The notes: generated by a model not told the origin, from the letters alone. A stretch of DNA of 45,175 bases from an uncultured Alphaproteobacteria bacterium (GCA_902604905.1 CACLAN010000001.1:139118-184292), one strand, 5' to 3'. Positions 34,032 to 42,977 are shown, counted from the stretch's first letter. Translations and numbers: made by a program.

Positions 34032-34877
34032 TTATTCTTTTAATCCAAAGTTTGATATACTTTCTATGAATAACTTCTGAGTAAAAAAGTATAATACTAA
34101 AATCGGGAAAATTGCAATTAAGCAAGCAGCCATCAATAAATTAAAATTAGGTCCCACTTCTCTCACAAAACTATAGATAGAAACTGTTACAGGATACCAA
34201 TCGTCTCTAGTTAATATAAGTAAAGGCCAAGCAAAACTATTCCATGCTATAATAAAAGTAAATAAAGAGACTGTCACAATAATAGGTTTACTCATTGGGA
34301 TTACTACCTTGAGTAAAAAATTTAAATGAGAAGATCCATCTAGTCTTGCAGCATCCCATAATTCATTTGGTATCTTTTTAAAATATTGTCTTAATAAGAA
34401 AATTACAAATATATTTCCCATAAATGGAACTGTTAACCCTTGAAGACTATTCATCCAAGAAGGTCCAAATGGCAATGGAATAATTTCCCCTCTAATAATT
34501 AATAAATGAGGTAATAATGTAATTATTTCTGGAATCATTAATGAAAGTAACAACATGTAGAATATTATATTTTTAAATGGGAATTCTATTTTGGCAAAAG
34601 AGTATGCTGCTGGAATACTAGTTAATAAAACACCAATGACAATTATTGAACTTATTATTAAACTATTAAATGTATAACGTTGGAATCTATTAGATGTCCA
34701 AACTTCATAATAATTTTCAAACATCAATTTTTTTGGAAATAAATATTGATTTGATGCTTCTCCAGCTGTCATCAATGATGTGGATATCATGTAAAAAAAA
34801 GGGTAAATTGAAATAATAAAAACTATTAATAAAATTAAATAAGGTATTCTTGTTTCAGCATTAATAATTCTAGTCAT
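34032..34877 (-). CDS. Sugar ABC transporter permease, MalG type
   Basis: Inner membrane permease of 281 residues with six hydrophobic helices. It begins with the MalG-type ETRIPYLILLIVFIISIYPFFYMISTS. The EAA loop that docks on the ATPase is ELWDAARLDGSSHLNFLLKV, and the C-terminus ends FTQKLFIESISNFGLKE, close to the typical QKxfveGlt.GavK tail. It overlaps the MalF-type permease by 8 bases and is followed 68 bases later by the binding protein. No gene for the cognate ATPase is present in the window. Confidence 0.92.
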   Translation of the reverse strand: MTRIINAETRIPYLILLIVFIISIYPFFYMISTSLMTAGEASNQYLFPKKLMFENYYEVWTSNRFQRYTFNSLIISSIIVIGVLLTSIPAAYSFAKIEFPFKNIIFYMLLLSLMIPEIITLLPHLLIIRGEIIPLPFGPSWMNSLQGLTVPFMGNIFVIFLLRQYFKKIPNELWDAARLDGSSHLNFLLKVVIPMSKPIIVTVSLFTFIIAWNSFAWPLLILTRDDWYPVTVSIYSFVREVGPNFNLLMAACLIAIFPILVLYFFTQKLFIESISNFGLKE

Positions 34878-35994
34878 AGCTTAACCTTTTTCTAAAAATT
34901 ACATATTGCGATATTGCTAAAATATTTAGAAGTATAAATAAAATTACTCCTTCAGCTGCAGCATAACCGTATTTCACTCTACCCCAAAAATGATCAAAAA
35001 TTTCTATTGTCACAACATCCATTGTATCTCCAGCAGAAGAAGTTTGCATAACAAAAATACTATTGAAAGCTTGAAAGGTATTTATAAAACCAGTCAACAT
35101 TAGAAAAAATATAATTGGCATTAATAGTGGTATGGTAATTTTAATAAATGTTTGCCATCTACTAGCGCCTTCTGCTTTCGCAGCCTCATATAAATCAGAG
35201 GGTATAATTGATAAACCTGCGAGTAAAATTATTGCATAGTAGCCAGTATAAGACCATATTCCATATATGATTGATGACATTAGAGCTAAACTTGGTCCAG
35301 CTAGTAGACCTTCTATTTTGATACCAAATAAAACTTCGGTAATAGGTCTTTTATCAAATAACCACATTTGAGGCTCAAAACCAAATATTCCTATTAGTTG
35401 ATTTAAAAAAGAATTTTCAGCTTTACCAAATATTAAAAAAAATACTGCAGCACCCATTACTGCTGGAGTAATGTAAGGAAATAGTAAAATCATTTGAAAG
35501 AATTGTTTACCAGCTAATTTTTGATATAAAGCAAATGCTATTATTAATCCTAATCCAACCTCAAAAATTATAGTGAAAAACGAATAATAAAAAGTATAAA
35601 TAAGAGAGTAAAGATAATCTTCATCACCTGTTAAAAGCATTTTTTCCCAGTTGATATTAATTAATATCATTCCAATAATTAATATTGCTATAGATAAAAA
35701 TGCTAAATAGATTTTATTTTTTACTTTATTTTTAAATTCACTCCACAGTCCATAACTCAATATCAATAATAATAATCCTAAAACAAATAACCAAAAAGCT
35801 GGTATGTCTCCAAGTATTCTTTGGTAATTCTCAAATCCCAAAAATCTCCCTTTAAAAACTTTCCACTTGTGTACACTCATGTACATTCCAAAAAAAACAG
35901 GAAAAATTCCAAATAGACTGATTATTAAAACAGCAGGGAGAATTAATAGATATCCTGTAAGTTTTTCTGAATGATTTAGAAAGAATTTATTCAT
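34870..35994 (-). CDS. Sugar ABC transporter permease, MalF type, with an extra hydrophobic insert
   Basis: Partner permease, 374 residues, longer than the 290-310 usual for this group. After the first helix and the KWKVFKGRFLGFENYQRIL loop there is an insert (about residues 68-115) holding two additional hydrophobic segments (LFVLGLLLLILSYGLW and IYLAFLSIAILIIGMILINI). The standard core then resumes with the EAA loop DLYEAAKAEGASRWQTFIKI. E. coli MalF also carries extra N-terminal helices, but the position and sequence here look different. It overlaps the MOSC gene upstream by 8 bases and the MalG-type gene downstream by 8, so the three are translated together. Confidence 0.9.
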   Translation of the reverse strand: MNKFFLNHSEKLTGYLLILPAVLIISLFGIFPVFFGMYMSVHKWKVFKGRFLGFENYQRILGDIPAFWLFVLGLLLLILSYGLWSEFKNKVKNKIYLAFLSIAILIIGMILININWEKMLLTGDEDYLYSLIYTFYYSFFTIIFEVGLGLIIAFALYQKLAGKQFFQMILLFPYITPAVMGAAVFFLIFGKAENSFLNQLIGIFGFEPQMWLFDKRPITEVLFGIKIEGLLAGPSLALMSSIIYGIWSYTGYYAIILLAGLSIIPSDLYEAAKAEGASRWQTFIKITIPLLMPIIFFLMLTGFINTFQAFNSIFVMQTSSAGDTMDVVTIEIFDHFWGRVKYGYAAAEGVILFILLNILAISQYVIFRKRLSYD

Positions 35995-36745
35995 TAATTT
36001 TTATAAGATCACCTTTATTTATTTTACCATCATTTAAAGGATCTAAATATATTCCTAAATTTATGTGGTTGTATATTTTTTTTAGGTTTAAAGGAATATT
36101 AAGATTTATTTCAGAAGTTTTGGGCTTAATATTAGTTGCTGCACATCTGGGAATTTCTTTAATAACTTTAAATTTTATATCACTGATTGATAAAACTTTA
36201 CCTACCAGCTTCCTTTCTTCCCATTTATCTAAGTCTTCTACATATATATTTCCTCTAAAACGCTCATGTTCAACTTGATGATTAGATAGGTTTTCAAAGT
36301 CTTTAATACTGTTTAAATTTATTAATGATATTGATTTATTTGGCATTGTATCAAAAAAAGGATTCACAATATCTTTTAATAAATTAATTTTATTTATATT
36401 TGGTAAAATATCCTCAAGTTTACTACATAAGATTTTTATTTCATGTTGATTATCAATATCTGTTTTTAAAATTATTTTATTTTCAAATTCTAGTATTAAA
36501 AAATTATCTTCTAATAAAAAATTATATTGATTTAATTCAGGATATTTTTTTAATGATAAAAATTTGTATATTTCTCGTTTTAAAGGATTATTTTTTATTA
36601 ATTCTATATCTTTAAGATTAAGATTATTAGTGAAAGCAAATATTCGATCATTTTTTATACCAATATTTTTAATTATCTCTAAGTTATCTACTTTATTGAA
36701 AGAAAGAGATTTTACAGGTGAAAAATATAGGTTTTTAATTTTCAC
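35987..36745 (-). CDS. MOSC-domain protein (YcbX/mARC-like, without ferredoxin domain)
   Basis: A 252-residue protein with an N-terminal MOSC_N beta-barrel (opening IKNLYFSPVKSLS) and a C-terminal MOSC domain. FRGNIYVEDLDKWEE, LVGKVLSISDIKFKVIKEIPRCAATN and the GDLIKI end are typical. C201 in PRCAATN is the expected molybdenum or sulfur-ligand cysteine of the mARC/YcbX family, which reduces N-hydroxylated compounds. The C-terminal 2Fe-2S ferredoxin domain of E. coli YcbX is absent. Its fusion by overlap to a sugar permease gene is unusual and has no obvious metabolic meaning. It might be a simple operon neighbour. Confidence 0.87.
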   Translation of the reverse strand: MKIKNLYFSPVKSLSFNKVDNLEIIKNIGIKNDRIFAFTNNLNLKDIELIKNNPLKREIYKFLSLKKYPELNQYNFLLEDNFLILEFENKIILKTDIDNQHEIKILCSKLEDILPNINKINLLKDIVNPFFDTMPNKSISLINLNSIKDFENLSNHQVEHERFRGNIYVEDLDKWEERKLVGKVLSISDIKFKVIKEIPRCAATNIKPKTSEINLNIPLNLKKIYNHINLGIYLDPLNDGKINKGDLIKINE

Positions 36746-36757
36746 TTATATTAGCAT

Positions 36758-37456
36758 TTAAGTTTTTTTTAAAAAATACTGATCTAAAAATGAATCTAAC
36801 CAATTTGATATATTTTTATTATATTTGTAACGATAATAAAGTTGAACAAATATATTTTGAGCACCTTTGACAAATAATTTTTTAGGATTTTTTAATAACA
36901 CTAAATACAGCCATCTCATATGAAGTTTAAAATTTACTTCTGGATGAAATTGGAGCGCATAACAATTTTGATATTTAAAAGCTTGATTATTAAAAATATC
37001 ACCCCTTGCTAATAACTCACAGCCTGTAGGAAGAGAAAATCCTTCAGAATGGAATTGAAAAAAAATCTTTTGAGAATTAAAAAGATTTTTTGCATTTTCA
37101 GTTGGCTCAATTTTATAAAAACCAATTTCTGAAAGCCCGTCTTTATTAGTTGTTATTTCTGAACCTAAACATTTAGCTAATAACTGTGCGCCAAAACAAA
37201 TTCCAAGATAGGGAATGTCAGTTTTTATAACTTTGTTTATCCATTCTAATTCTTTATTTATATATTCATCTTCATCATTTATGCTTCCTGGTGCACCAAA
37301 TACAACTATAGCTGAATATTGATTAATATTTAAAGGAAGTTCTTCACCTAAAGGTGGTCTACATATTTCAGCAACATATCCCCTATCTCTAAATTTATTT
37401 CCTACATCTCCTGGAACTGAAGTTTTTTGATGTAATACAAACAAAACTTTATTCAT
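36758..37456 (-). CDS. Class I glutamine amidotransferase-like protein
   Basis: Single-domain glutamine amidotransferase of the GMP-synthase-like group (GuaA N-terminal type), 232 residues. The catalytic triad is visible: nucleophile C87 (LGICFGAQLLA), H171 and E173 (LQFHPEVN). FGAPGSINDEDEYI and FQFHSEGFSLP are typical of the free-standing group that includes gamma-glutamyl hydrolase-like proteins acting on polyamine conjugates. No synthetase domain is attached or encoded next to it, so the acceptor is unknown. It lies 12 bases upstream of the MOSC gene on the same strand. Confidence 0.88.
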   Translation of the reverse strand: MNKVLFVLHQKTSVPGDVGNKFRDRGYVAEICRPPLGEELPLNINQYSAIVVFGAPGSINDEDEYINKELEWINKVIKTDIPYLGICFGAQLLAKCLGSEITTNKDGLSEIGFYKIEPTENAKNLFNSQKIFFQFHSEGFSLPTGCELLARGDIFNNQAFKYQNCYALQFHPEVNFKLHMRWLYLVLLKNPKKLFVKGAQNIFVQLYYRYKYNKNISNWLDSFLDQYFLKKT

Positions 37457-37546
37457 ACTAAATTATTAATAATAAATATTTTATTAATATGAAAATATTA
37501 TTTCATAAAAATTATAAGTATTTTGTATATTAATTTACAATGATAT

Positions 37547-37957
37547 TTATGTGACAAAATAATCAATATCTAAAATCTTTATGTAAAACATAAGAGTAAA
37601 ATAACCAAAATTCATCATTACAACAAAACTAATAAGCATATTGATTGATTTAGGGAGTGAATTTCCTAAAAAATCATCCCAAAAAACTTTTTCTAAATAT
37701 AGAGCTAATTCAAAGTATATAAGTGTAATGATTGCAGCATTAAAAATTATTAAAGAAGTTAATCCATTTAAACTCAACAAATAATTAATAAAAATCAATA
37801 TCAAAGAAGAAAAAGAATAAATAAATAAATTTAATAAGATTTTTTTATTTTTTGAAAATTTTTTGAAAAAAATAATATATCTTGTGTTTAAAAATAACGA
37901 AATTAATATCGAGCTAAATAAAGAAATAATTAATATTTTTGTTATTTGATATTCCAT
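37547..37957 (-). CDS. Unrecognised membrane protein
   Basis: I do not recognise this 136-residue protein. It has four hydrophobic segments (about 6-28, 40-62, 66-90 and 105-130), a basic stretch after the first (KKFSKNKK), and an acidic VFWDDFLG loop before the last. There is no signal peptide cleavage site, enzyme motif or cysteine. Base composition is like its neighbours and the frame has a plausible start (ATG at 37955-37957), divergent from the methyltransferase gene. It could be a small integral membrane protein of the cell envelope; no function is proposed. Confidence 0.6.
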   Translation of the reverse strand: MEYQITKILIISLFSSILISLFLNTRYIIFFKKFSKNKKILLNLFIYSFSSLILIFINYLLSLNGLTSLIIFNAAIITLIYFELALYLEKVFWDDFLGNSLPKSINMLISFVVMMNFGYFTLMFYIKILDIDYFVT

Positions 37958-38006
37958 TTATATGTATTTTTTATATAACTAAAAAATATATAAGAAAAAT
38001 AATAAA

Positions 38007-38777
38007 ATGAAATTTGATAATGAAACTAGTATTATTCAACAAAAAATAGCAAACGGTTATGCTGGAGTTTCACGAAGACTAGCTATTGTAAATGCCCTAA
38101 ATTTAGAGACTAATGATACTGTTATCGATATTGGTTGTGGTGGTGGTCATTTAGTCCAAGAAATTTCATTATCTATTGAAGAACAAGGCAAAGTAATAGG
38201 AATTGATCCCAGTCAAGATCAGTTAGATGTTGCAAGCGATAAATGTAAAGATCAAAATAATGTGGAACTTATTTGTACTACAGCCGATGATATCAATATA
38301 GAAGATGCTTCATGTAATAAAATTACAGCTACTCAAACATTAGAATATATCGAAGATATAGATACATCCTTAAAAGAAATAAAAAGAATTTCTAAAAATA
38401 ATTCTAAATTTGTTAATGTCTCAATTCTCTGGGACTATTTTAGATTTTATGGTCCAGAAAAAGAAATTAATGATCTCATCCATGAGGCGTTTAGAGCCCA
38501 TTGTTTTCACCAAATGCTTCCACTTGATTTAAATGGTAAATTAAAAAAACTTGGATATAAAAATATTAGTTCTCAAAATTTATCGTATCTAATTACAAAT
38601 AGAGATAATAATTCACCAGCAATTTTTTATGAAACTATGTTAAGTAAATTTGCTTTAAGCCAAGGTGTTTCAGAAGACAAAGTAGATGATTGGAAAAAAC
38701 AATTAAACAAATCTGAAAAATCAGGTAATTTCGGATTTACAAGTTTTCCAGTATTAACAGCGGCATATTTAGGTTAA
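38007..38777 (+). CDS. SAM-dependent methyltransferase, class I, substrate unknown
   Basis: A 256-residue Rossmann-fold methyltransferase. Motif I is VIDIGCGGGHL (39-49), motif II VIGIDPSQDQL, and the post-motif ATQTLEYIEDIDTSLKEIKRI matches the Methyltransf_11 group. The N-terminal 30 residues and the C-terminal extension (after about 180, with KFALSQGVSEDKVDDW) probably define the substrate site. Members methylate small molecules such as quinones, lipids or arsenic compounds; none is indicated here. It is followed after 9 bases by the YtoQ-family gene. Confidence 0.82.
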   Translation: MKFDNETSIIQQKIANGYAGVSRRLAIVNALNLETNDTVIDIGCGGGHLVQEISLSIEEQGKVIGIDPSQDQLDVASDKCKDQNNVELICTTADDINIEDASCNKITATQTLEYIEDIDTSLKEIKRISKNNSKFVNVSILWDYFRFYGPEKEINDLIHEAFRAHCFHQMLPLDLNGKLKKLGYKNISSQNLSYLITNRDNNSPAIFYETMLSKFALSQGVSEDKVDDWKKQLNKSEKSGNFGFTSFPVLTAAYLG

Positions 38778-38786
38778 TTTTAAAAA

Positions 38787-39242
38787 ATGAAATTAAAAGT
38801 TTATTTATCTGGTGAAATTCATACTAATTGGCGAGATGAGATTATAGATAAATGTAAATCTAAAAATTTAGAAATAGAATTTTCAAGCCCAACTACCAAT
38901 CATGGATTATCAGATGATGTTGGGGTAAAAATACTTGGTGAAGAAGAGAAAAAATTTTGGCACGATAACAAAGGAGCCAAAATAAATGCCATACGAACTA
39001 GAAACTCGATTGAAAAAGCAGATATAGTAATAGTGCGTTTTGGTGAGAAATATAAACAATGGAATGCTGCTTTTGATGCAGGATATGCATCAGCCTTGAA
39101 TAAATCTCTCATAATAATGCATAGTGATGAACATCAACATGCTTTAAAAGAAGTTGACGCTGCAGCACTTGCTGTTACAAAAAACGTTGATGAGATTGTA
39201 AATATTTTACAGTATTCCGTTGAAGGATCATTAGAGTTTTAA
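38787..39242 (+). CDS. ytoQ: YtoQ-family protein
   Basis: A 151-residue protein of the YtoQ family, whose fold is like nucleoside 2-deoxyribosyltransferases. Recognised by VYLSGEIHTNWRDEI at the start, SPTTNHGLSDDVGVKILGEE, and FGEKYKQWNAAFDAGYASALNKSLI. E. coli has no copy and no reaction is established for the family. A 2'-deoxynucleoside substrate would follow from the fold but is inference. Its stop is immediately followed by the stop of the convergent SulP gene, without a spare base. Confidence 0.88.
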   Translation: MKLKVYLSGEIHTNWRDEIIDKCKSKNLEIEFSSPTTNHGLSDDVGVKILGEEEKKFWHDNKGAKINAIRTRNSIEKADIVIVRFGEKYKQWNAAFDAGYASALNKSLIIMHSDEHQHALKEVDAAALAVTKNVDEIVNILQYSVEGSLEF

Positions 39243-40853
39243 TTATTTACCAAAAATTCCTAATTTTACACCGTAGTCAACAGCTATTCCATAATCAGGA
39301 TCATCATCACTATCAACTATCAATTGACCTGTTTTTCTTAAAAGGCTGTGGCAGTCCTTCGTAAGATGTCTTAACTTTACTTGTTTGCCTAATTTTGAAT
39401 ATCTTTCTGCAATATCCTCAATTGCTTTTAAAGCAGATTGATCAATAACTTTTGAATTTGCAAAATCTATTATTACTAAACTAGGATCTTCGGCAGGCTT
39501 AAAAATTTCTAGAAAACTATTAGTTGAACTAAAAAAAAGAGGTCCTTCAATTTCATATACCTTAGCACCTTTTTCTGTTCTTGATTGTCTCTCTATTGCT
39601 CTAATTCTTGAAGCAGATTTCCAAGCAAATACTAGTGCATTAATAATTACACCAGCAACTACGGCAACAGCTAAATCTTCTAATACAGTTATTAAAGTAA
39701 CTAAAACAATTACCAATGCATCCGAACGAGGAACGACGAATAATAATTTTAGTGAATTCCATGCAAATGTTCCAATTACGACCATAAACATAACTCCTAC
39801 TAATGATGCTATAGGAATGAGTTCAATTAAATTTGAAGTATATAGAATAAAAATTAGTAAAAAAATTGCTGCTGATATGCCAGCAATTCTTGTTCTACCT
39901 CCAGATTTCACATTTATCATTGACTGTCCAATCATAGCACAACCACCCATACCTCCAAAAAAGCCAGTGATACCGTTAGCGACACCTTGAGCTAAACATT
40001 CTTGTCTGGTTCCACCTTTTTTGTTAGTAATTTCTCCTACAAGATTAAGAGTTAACAAGCTTTCAATTAGTCCAATTGCAGCCAAAATAATTGCGTAAGG
40101 AAAGATAATGAAAAAAGTATCTAAATTAAGTGGAACTGTTGGAATGGAAAAATTTGGAAGTCCTCCTGCTACACTTGCTAAATCCCCTACTCTTGGAACG
40201 GGTAAATCTAAAAGTAAAACTAGAAAAGTAACTAGAAGAATTGCAGCTAATGTAGATGGAATGAATTTAGTAACCCTTGGTAAGTACCATATGATTAACA
40301 TGGTTAAAAAAACTAATACTAAAGAATATGTAAGCACCTCTCCAGACATCCATGTAAATGTTCCATCAAAATTATATATTTGAAATTGATGCAATTGAGA
40401 TAAACCAATTACGATAGCTAAACCGTTTACAAAACCTAACATTACAGGTTGAGGAACCATGCGCATAAATTTTCCTAATTTAAAAATACCTGCAAGAAAT
40501 TGTAAAATTCCCATCAGGATTACAGTGGCAAATAAGTATTGGACTCCATGTTCAGATACTAATGACACCATAACCACAGCTAATGCTCCCGTTGCTCCAG
40601 AAATCATTCCAGGTCTTCCACCAAAAATTGCAGTTACTAATCCTACAATAAAAGCAGCATATAATCCTGAAAGTGGAGTTACACCTGCTACAAATGCAAA
40701 AGCAATTGCTTCTGGAACAAGTGCTATTGCAACAGTTAATCCAGATAGAATTTCAATTTTAAAAAGTGAAAAGGAAGCTTTTCCCTTTGGAATATATTCA
40801 TCCTTATTTAATCCAAGAGAATTTGCAAATTGATTAACTGTTGATTTTATCAT
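39243..40853 (-). CDS. SulP-family anion transporter with STAS domain
   Basis: Membrane transporter of 536 residues. An N-terminal SulP domain of about ten or more helices contains GLTVAIALVPEAIAFAFVAGVTPLSGLYAAFIVG and GATGALAVVMVSL, and GMGGCAMIGQSMINVKSGG lies in the middle. A C-terminal STAS domain (about residues 420-520) contains GPLFFSSTNSFLEIF and VIIDFANSKVIDQSALKAIEDI. Relatives carry sulfate, bicarbonate or dicarboxylates; no residue set I can read decides between them. It follows the alcohol dehydrogenase gene after 50 bases on the same strand. Confidence 0.92.
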   Translation of the reverse strand: MIKSTVNQFANSLGLNKDEYIPKGKASFSLFKIEILSGLTVAIALVPEAIAFAFVAGVTPLSGLYAAFIVGLVTAIFGGRPGMISGATGALAVVMVSLVSEHGVQYLFATVILMGILQFLAGIFKLGKFMRMVPQPVMLGFVNGLAIVIGLSQLHQFQIYNFDGTFTWMSGEVLTYSLVLVFLTMLIIWYLPRVTKFIPSTLAAILLVTFLVLLLDLPVPRVGDLASVAGGLPNFSIPTVPLNLDTFFIIFPYAIILAAIGLIESLLTLNLVGEITNKKGGTRQECLAQGVANGITGFFGGMGGCAMIGQSMINVKSGGRTRIAGISAAIFLLIFILYTSNLIELIPIASLVGVMFMVVIGTFAWNSLKLLFVVPRSDALVIVLVTLITVLEDLAVAVVAGVIINALVFAWKSASRIRAIERQSRTEKGAKVYEIEGPLFFSSTNSFLEIFKPAEDPSLVIIDFANSKVIDQSALKAIEDIAERYSKLGKQVKLRHLTKDCHSLLRKTGQLIVDSDDDPDYGIAVDYGVKLGIFGK

Positions 40854-40903
40854 TAAGATCTATGTTAATTAAATAGGTAAATTAATTTGTAAGTAAACAA
40901 AAT

Positions 40904-42061
40904 CTACCAAACAGATTTGTATATATTATAGGCATCAGATTCTTCAATTTTCCGAGGATTATTAACTAATAATCTGGTTTGTTTCATTGCTTCACTAGCC
41001 ATTAACTTGCAAGCTTCCTCAGGAATTTCTAAATCTCTAAGCCTATAAGGTAAATTAAGTTCCTTACACAATCTTTCTAAACCATTTATAAAATTGTTAC
41101 ACAAAAACTCATCATTTTTACTATTATCTAAATTTTTAAATACGTATGGTGCAAGATGAGCATAATTTTTTTTTGTTTCTTCATTTTTGGAATTGAATTT
41201 CATAACACTTGTAAGAACTAAAGAATTTGATAACCCATGAGAGATATTAAATAAACCTCCGATAGGATATGCTAATGCATGAACTGCTGCTACTGGAGAA
41301 TTTGCAAAAGCTTTACCTGCTAGCATTGATCCAAGTAGCATATTTGATCTTGTATTTATATTATATCCTTCAAATACAGCAGTTTTAATTGATGAGCCAA
41401 GAAGCTTGAGTGCTTCTATAGATAACATTTTTGAAACAGGATTATTGTTTGAATTTATAGATGTAAAAGCTTCAATTGCATGAACCATTGCATCTATTCC
41501 AGTTGATGCAGTTATATTAGCGGGTAAATTAGTTGTTAACAATGGATCTAAAATTGCAAGATCAGGTAATATAAATTTTGAAGAAACTCCTTTTTTTTCT
41601 TTATCATCCATAGTTATTATTGAAATTGGTGTAACTTCTGATCCAGTTCCTGCTGTTGTTGGAATAAGTACAAGTGGTAGCCTTGGGCCTTTTGCATTAT
41701 TAACACCCCATATTGTTTCGATTTGCTGATTTGATCCAAGAAGTAAAGATACAAGCTTTGCAACATCCATAGATGAACCCCCACCAAAACCTAAAACTCC
41801 AGTAGATTCAAATTCTCTTGCATCACTAAATGCATTTAATAATGTTTTTTTTGATGGATCAGACTCAACATCATTAAATATTTTAATATTACAATTTTTT
41901 TTAAGTCTTTTAATTGTTGGCTCAATCAAGCCTAATTCAGTCAGACCTCTATCAGATACTACAAATATATTTTTACCCAATGTATCAATAATCTGACTAC
42001 AAGATTTAAGAGAAGTTTCATTACCAAAAATTAATCCTGCAGTAGAGTAAAAATTAAACAT
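40904..42061 (-). CDS. Iron-containing alcohol dehydrogenase (group III)
   Basis: NAD(P)-dependent dehydrogenase of 385 residues with a metal-binding helical domain. The cofactor loop is GFGGGSSMDVAK (91-102), and TTAGTGSEVTP (135-145) is the second signature. The metal ligands are D190 and H194 (GIDAMVHAIEAF), H261 (VAAVHALAYPIGG) and H275 (NISHGLSN). The family covers ethanol, 1,3-propanediol, lactaldehyde and 4-hydroxybutyrate dehydrogenases. A substrate cannot be assigned. It could reduce aldehydes such as those released by the aldolases of the deoxy-sugar operon, but it is 13 kb away. The GST-like gene lies 16 bases upstream. Confidence 0.93.
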   Translation of the reverse strand: MFNFYSTAGLIFGNETSLKSCSQIIDTLGKNIFVVSDRGLTELGLIEPTIKRLKKNCNIKIFNDVESDPSKKTLLNAFSDAREFESTGVLGFGGGSSMDVAKLVSLLLGSNQQIETIWGVNNAKGPRLPLVLIPTTAGTGSEVTPISIITMDDKEKKGVSSKFILPDLAILDPLLTTNLPANITASTGIDAMVHAIEAFTSINSNNNPVSKMLSIEALKLLGSSIKTAVFEGYNINTRSNMLLGSMLAGKAFANSPVAAVHALAYPIGGLFNISHGLSNSLVLTSVMKFNSKNEETKKNYAHLAPYVFKNLDNSKNDEFLCNNFINGLERLCKELNLPYRLRDLEIPEEACKLMASEAMKQTRLLVNNPRKIEESDAYNIYKSVW

Positions 42062-42077
42062 TAAAAATCAAAATAAA

Positions 42078-42770
42078 TTAATACTTTTTATTTGGGTTTA
42101 AACCTGTAGGAATTTTTTTTCCATCAATAAGAAAATGAGGTGACTTTCCTAGTTCTACCAACTCTGGTCTACCATCTAAATAATTTTTAATATTATTAAG
42201 TTTTTCAAAATTATTGATAAATTTTTTTAAATTTGGAAAATTTGAGAAAATATTTTTATCTAATATTAAGCACATTGAAAAATGATGATAAGCATTAAAA
42301 TCACAGTAAAATGGATCATTGCCTATAAAAAAATTACCTGAACTATTTTGTAAAAGTTTTTCAAAATTATTTAAAGAATTTGGCAAAATATCTTCTAAAA
42401 GTTTCTTTTTATTAGAGTTATATTTTTCACCAAAAGTCATATTTATAGTTGGATTCAAAGGAGAAAACATTTCATGAGTTGATTCAAAAACAGCATCACA
42501 GTACGCTAATTGAAATTCGTCGGAAGGTTTTGTTTTTGTTAAATTAGAGAGATATCGAATAATTGTATTGCTTTGCCAAAGATATTTATCTTCATTTATT
42601 ATTAAAATAGGTAATCTATTAAAAATAATATCCTTTTTAACTTCTGCCCAGCTACTTCCATAATGATCCCATACCATTTTGTATTCATACGGAATATCTG
42701 CGTAATGTAACATCATCTGGGGAGCTTCACAAAGAGCTCTCATGTTGCCATATATTAGTTTCAAATCCAT
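42078..42770 (-). CDS. Glutathione S-transferase-like protein
   Basis: A 230-residue protein with a thioredoxin-like N-terminal half (LKLIYGNMRALCEAPQMMLHYADIPYE) and a helical C-terminal half. NRLPILIINEDKYLWQSNTIIRYL matches the glutathione-binding pattern (cis-proline, then a QS pair) of the sigma-like class. The usual catalytic tyrosine near position 8 may be Y7. Whether it conjugates glutathione or isomerises is unknown. It lies just downstream of tRNA-Pro and 16 bases upstream of the alcohol dehydrogenase gene, which suggests the pair is expressed together. Confidence 0.85.
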   Translation of the reverse strand: MDLKLIYGNMRALCEAPQMMLHYADIPYEYKMVWDHYGSSWAEVKKDIIFNRLPILIINEDKYLWQSNTIIRYLSNLTKTKPSDEFQLAYCDAVFESTHEMFSPLNPTINMTFGEKYNSNKKKLLEDILPNSLNNFEKLLQNSSGNFFIGNDPFYCDFNAYHHFSMCLILDKNIFSNFPNLKKFINNFEKLNNIKNYLDGRPELVELGKSPHFLIDGKKIPTGLNPNKKY

Positions 42771-42821
42771 TTAATTTTTACTAAAGCAAATATGATAATT
42801 TTAAAGAAGAAAATTAAATAA

Positions 42822-42898
42822 TGGTCGGGGAGAAAGGATTCGAACCTTCGACCCCCTGGTCCCAAACCAGGTGCGCTACCAGGCTGCGCTACTCCCCG
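42822..42898 (-). tRNA. tRNA-Pro (anticodon TGG), CCA encoded
   Basis: On the minus strand CGGGGAG pairs with CTCCCCG in the acceptor stem. The anticodon arm CCTGG-TTTGGGA-CCAGG carries TGG, and the T-arm contains GGTTCGAATCC. The first base is C, opposite G72, as is typical of bacterial proline tRNAs. A73 and an encoded CCA complete it. Confidence 0.97.
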
Positions 42899-42945
42899 AA
42901 AAAATTTGTTATATTCATAAATAACCTAAAAACAATCTTTTATGT

Positions 42946-42974
42946 TTGTTTTCTAAAATAATATTTATTATAAT
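42946..42974 (+). promoter_or_regulatory. Likely promoter of the thiB-thiP operon
   Basis: TTGTTT (42946-42951) and a perfect TATAAT (42969-42974) are 17 bases apart. Start of transcription would fall at about 42979-42982, right at the 5' edge of the riboswitch aptamer, leaving almost no leader before it. Confidence 0.55.
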
Positions 42975-42977
42975 TAA

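Noticed and set aside
37457..37546. Possible small gene between the amidotransferase and membrane protein genes
   Set aside because: Only 90 bases of very AT-rich spacer with no convincing start and ribosome site.
40459..40833. Plus-strand frame of 124 residues inside the SulP gene
   Set aside because: Antisense shadow; the SulP reading is unmistakable and the antisense product is low in complexity.
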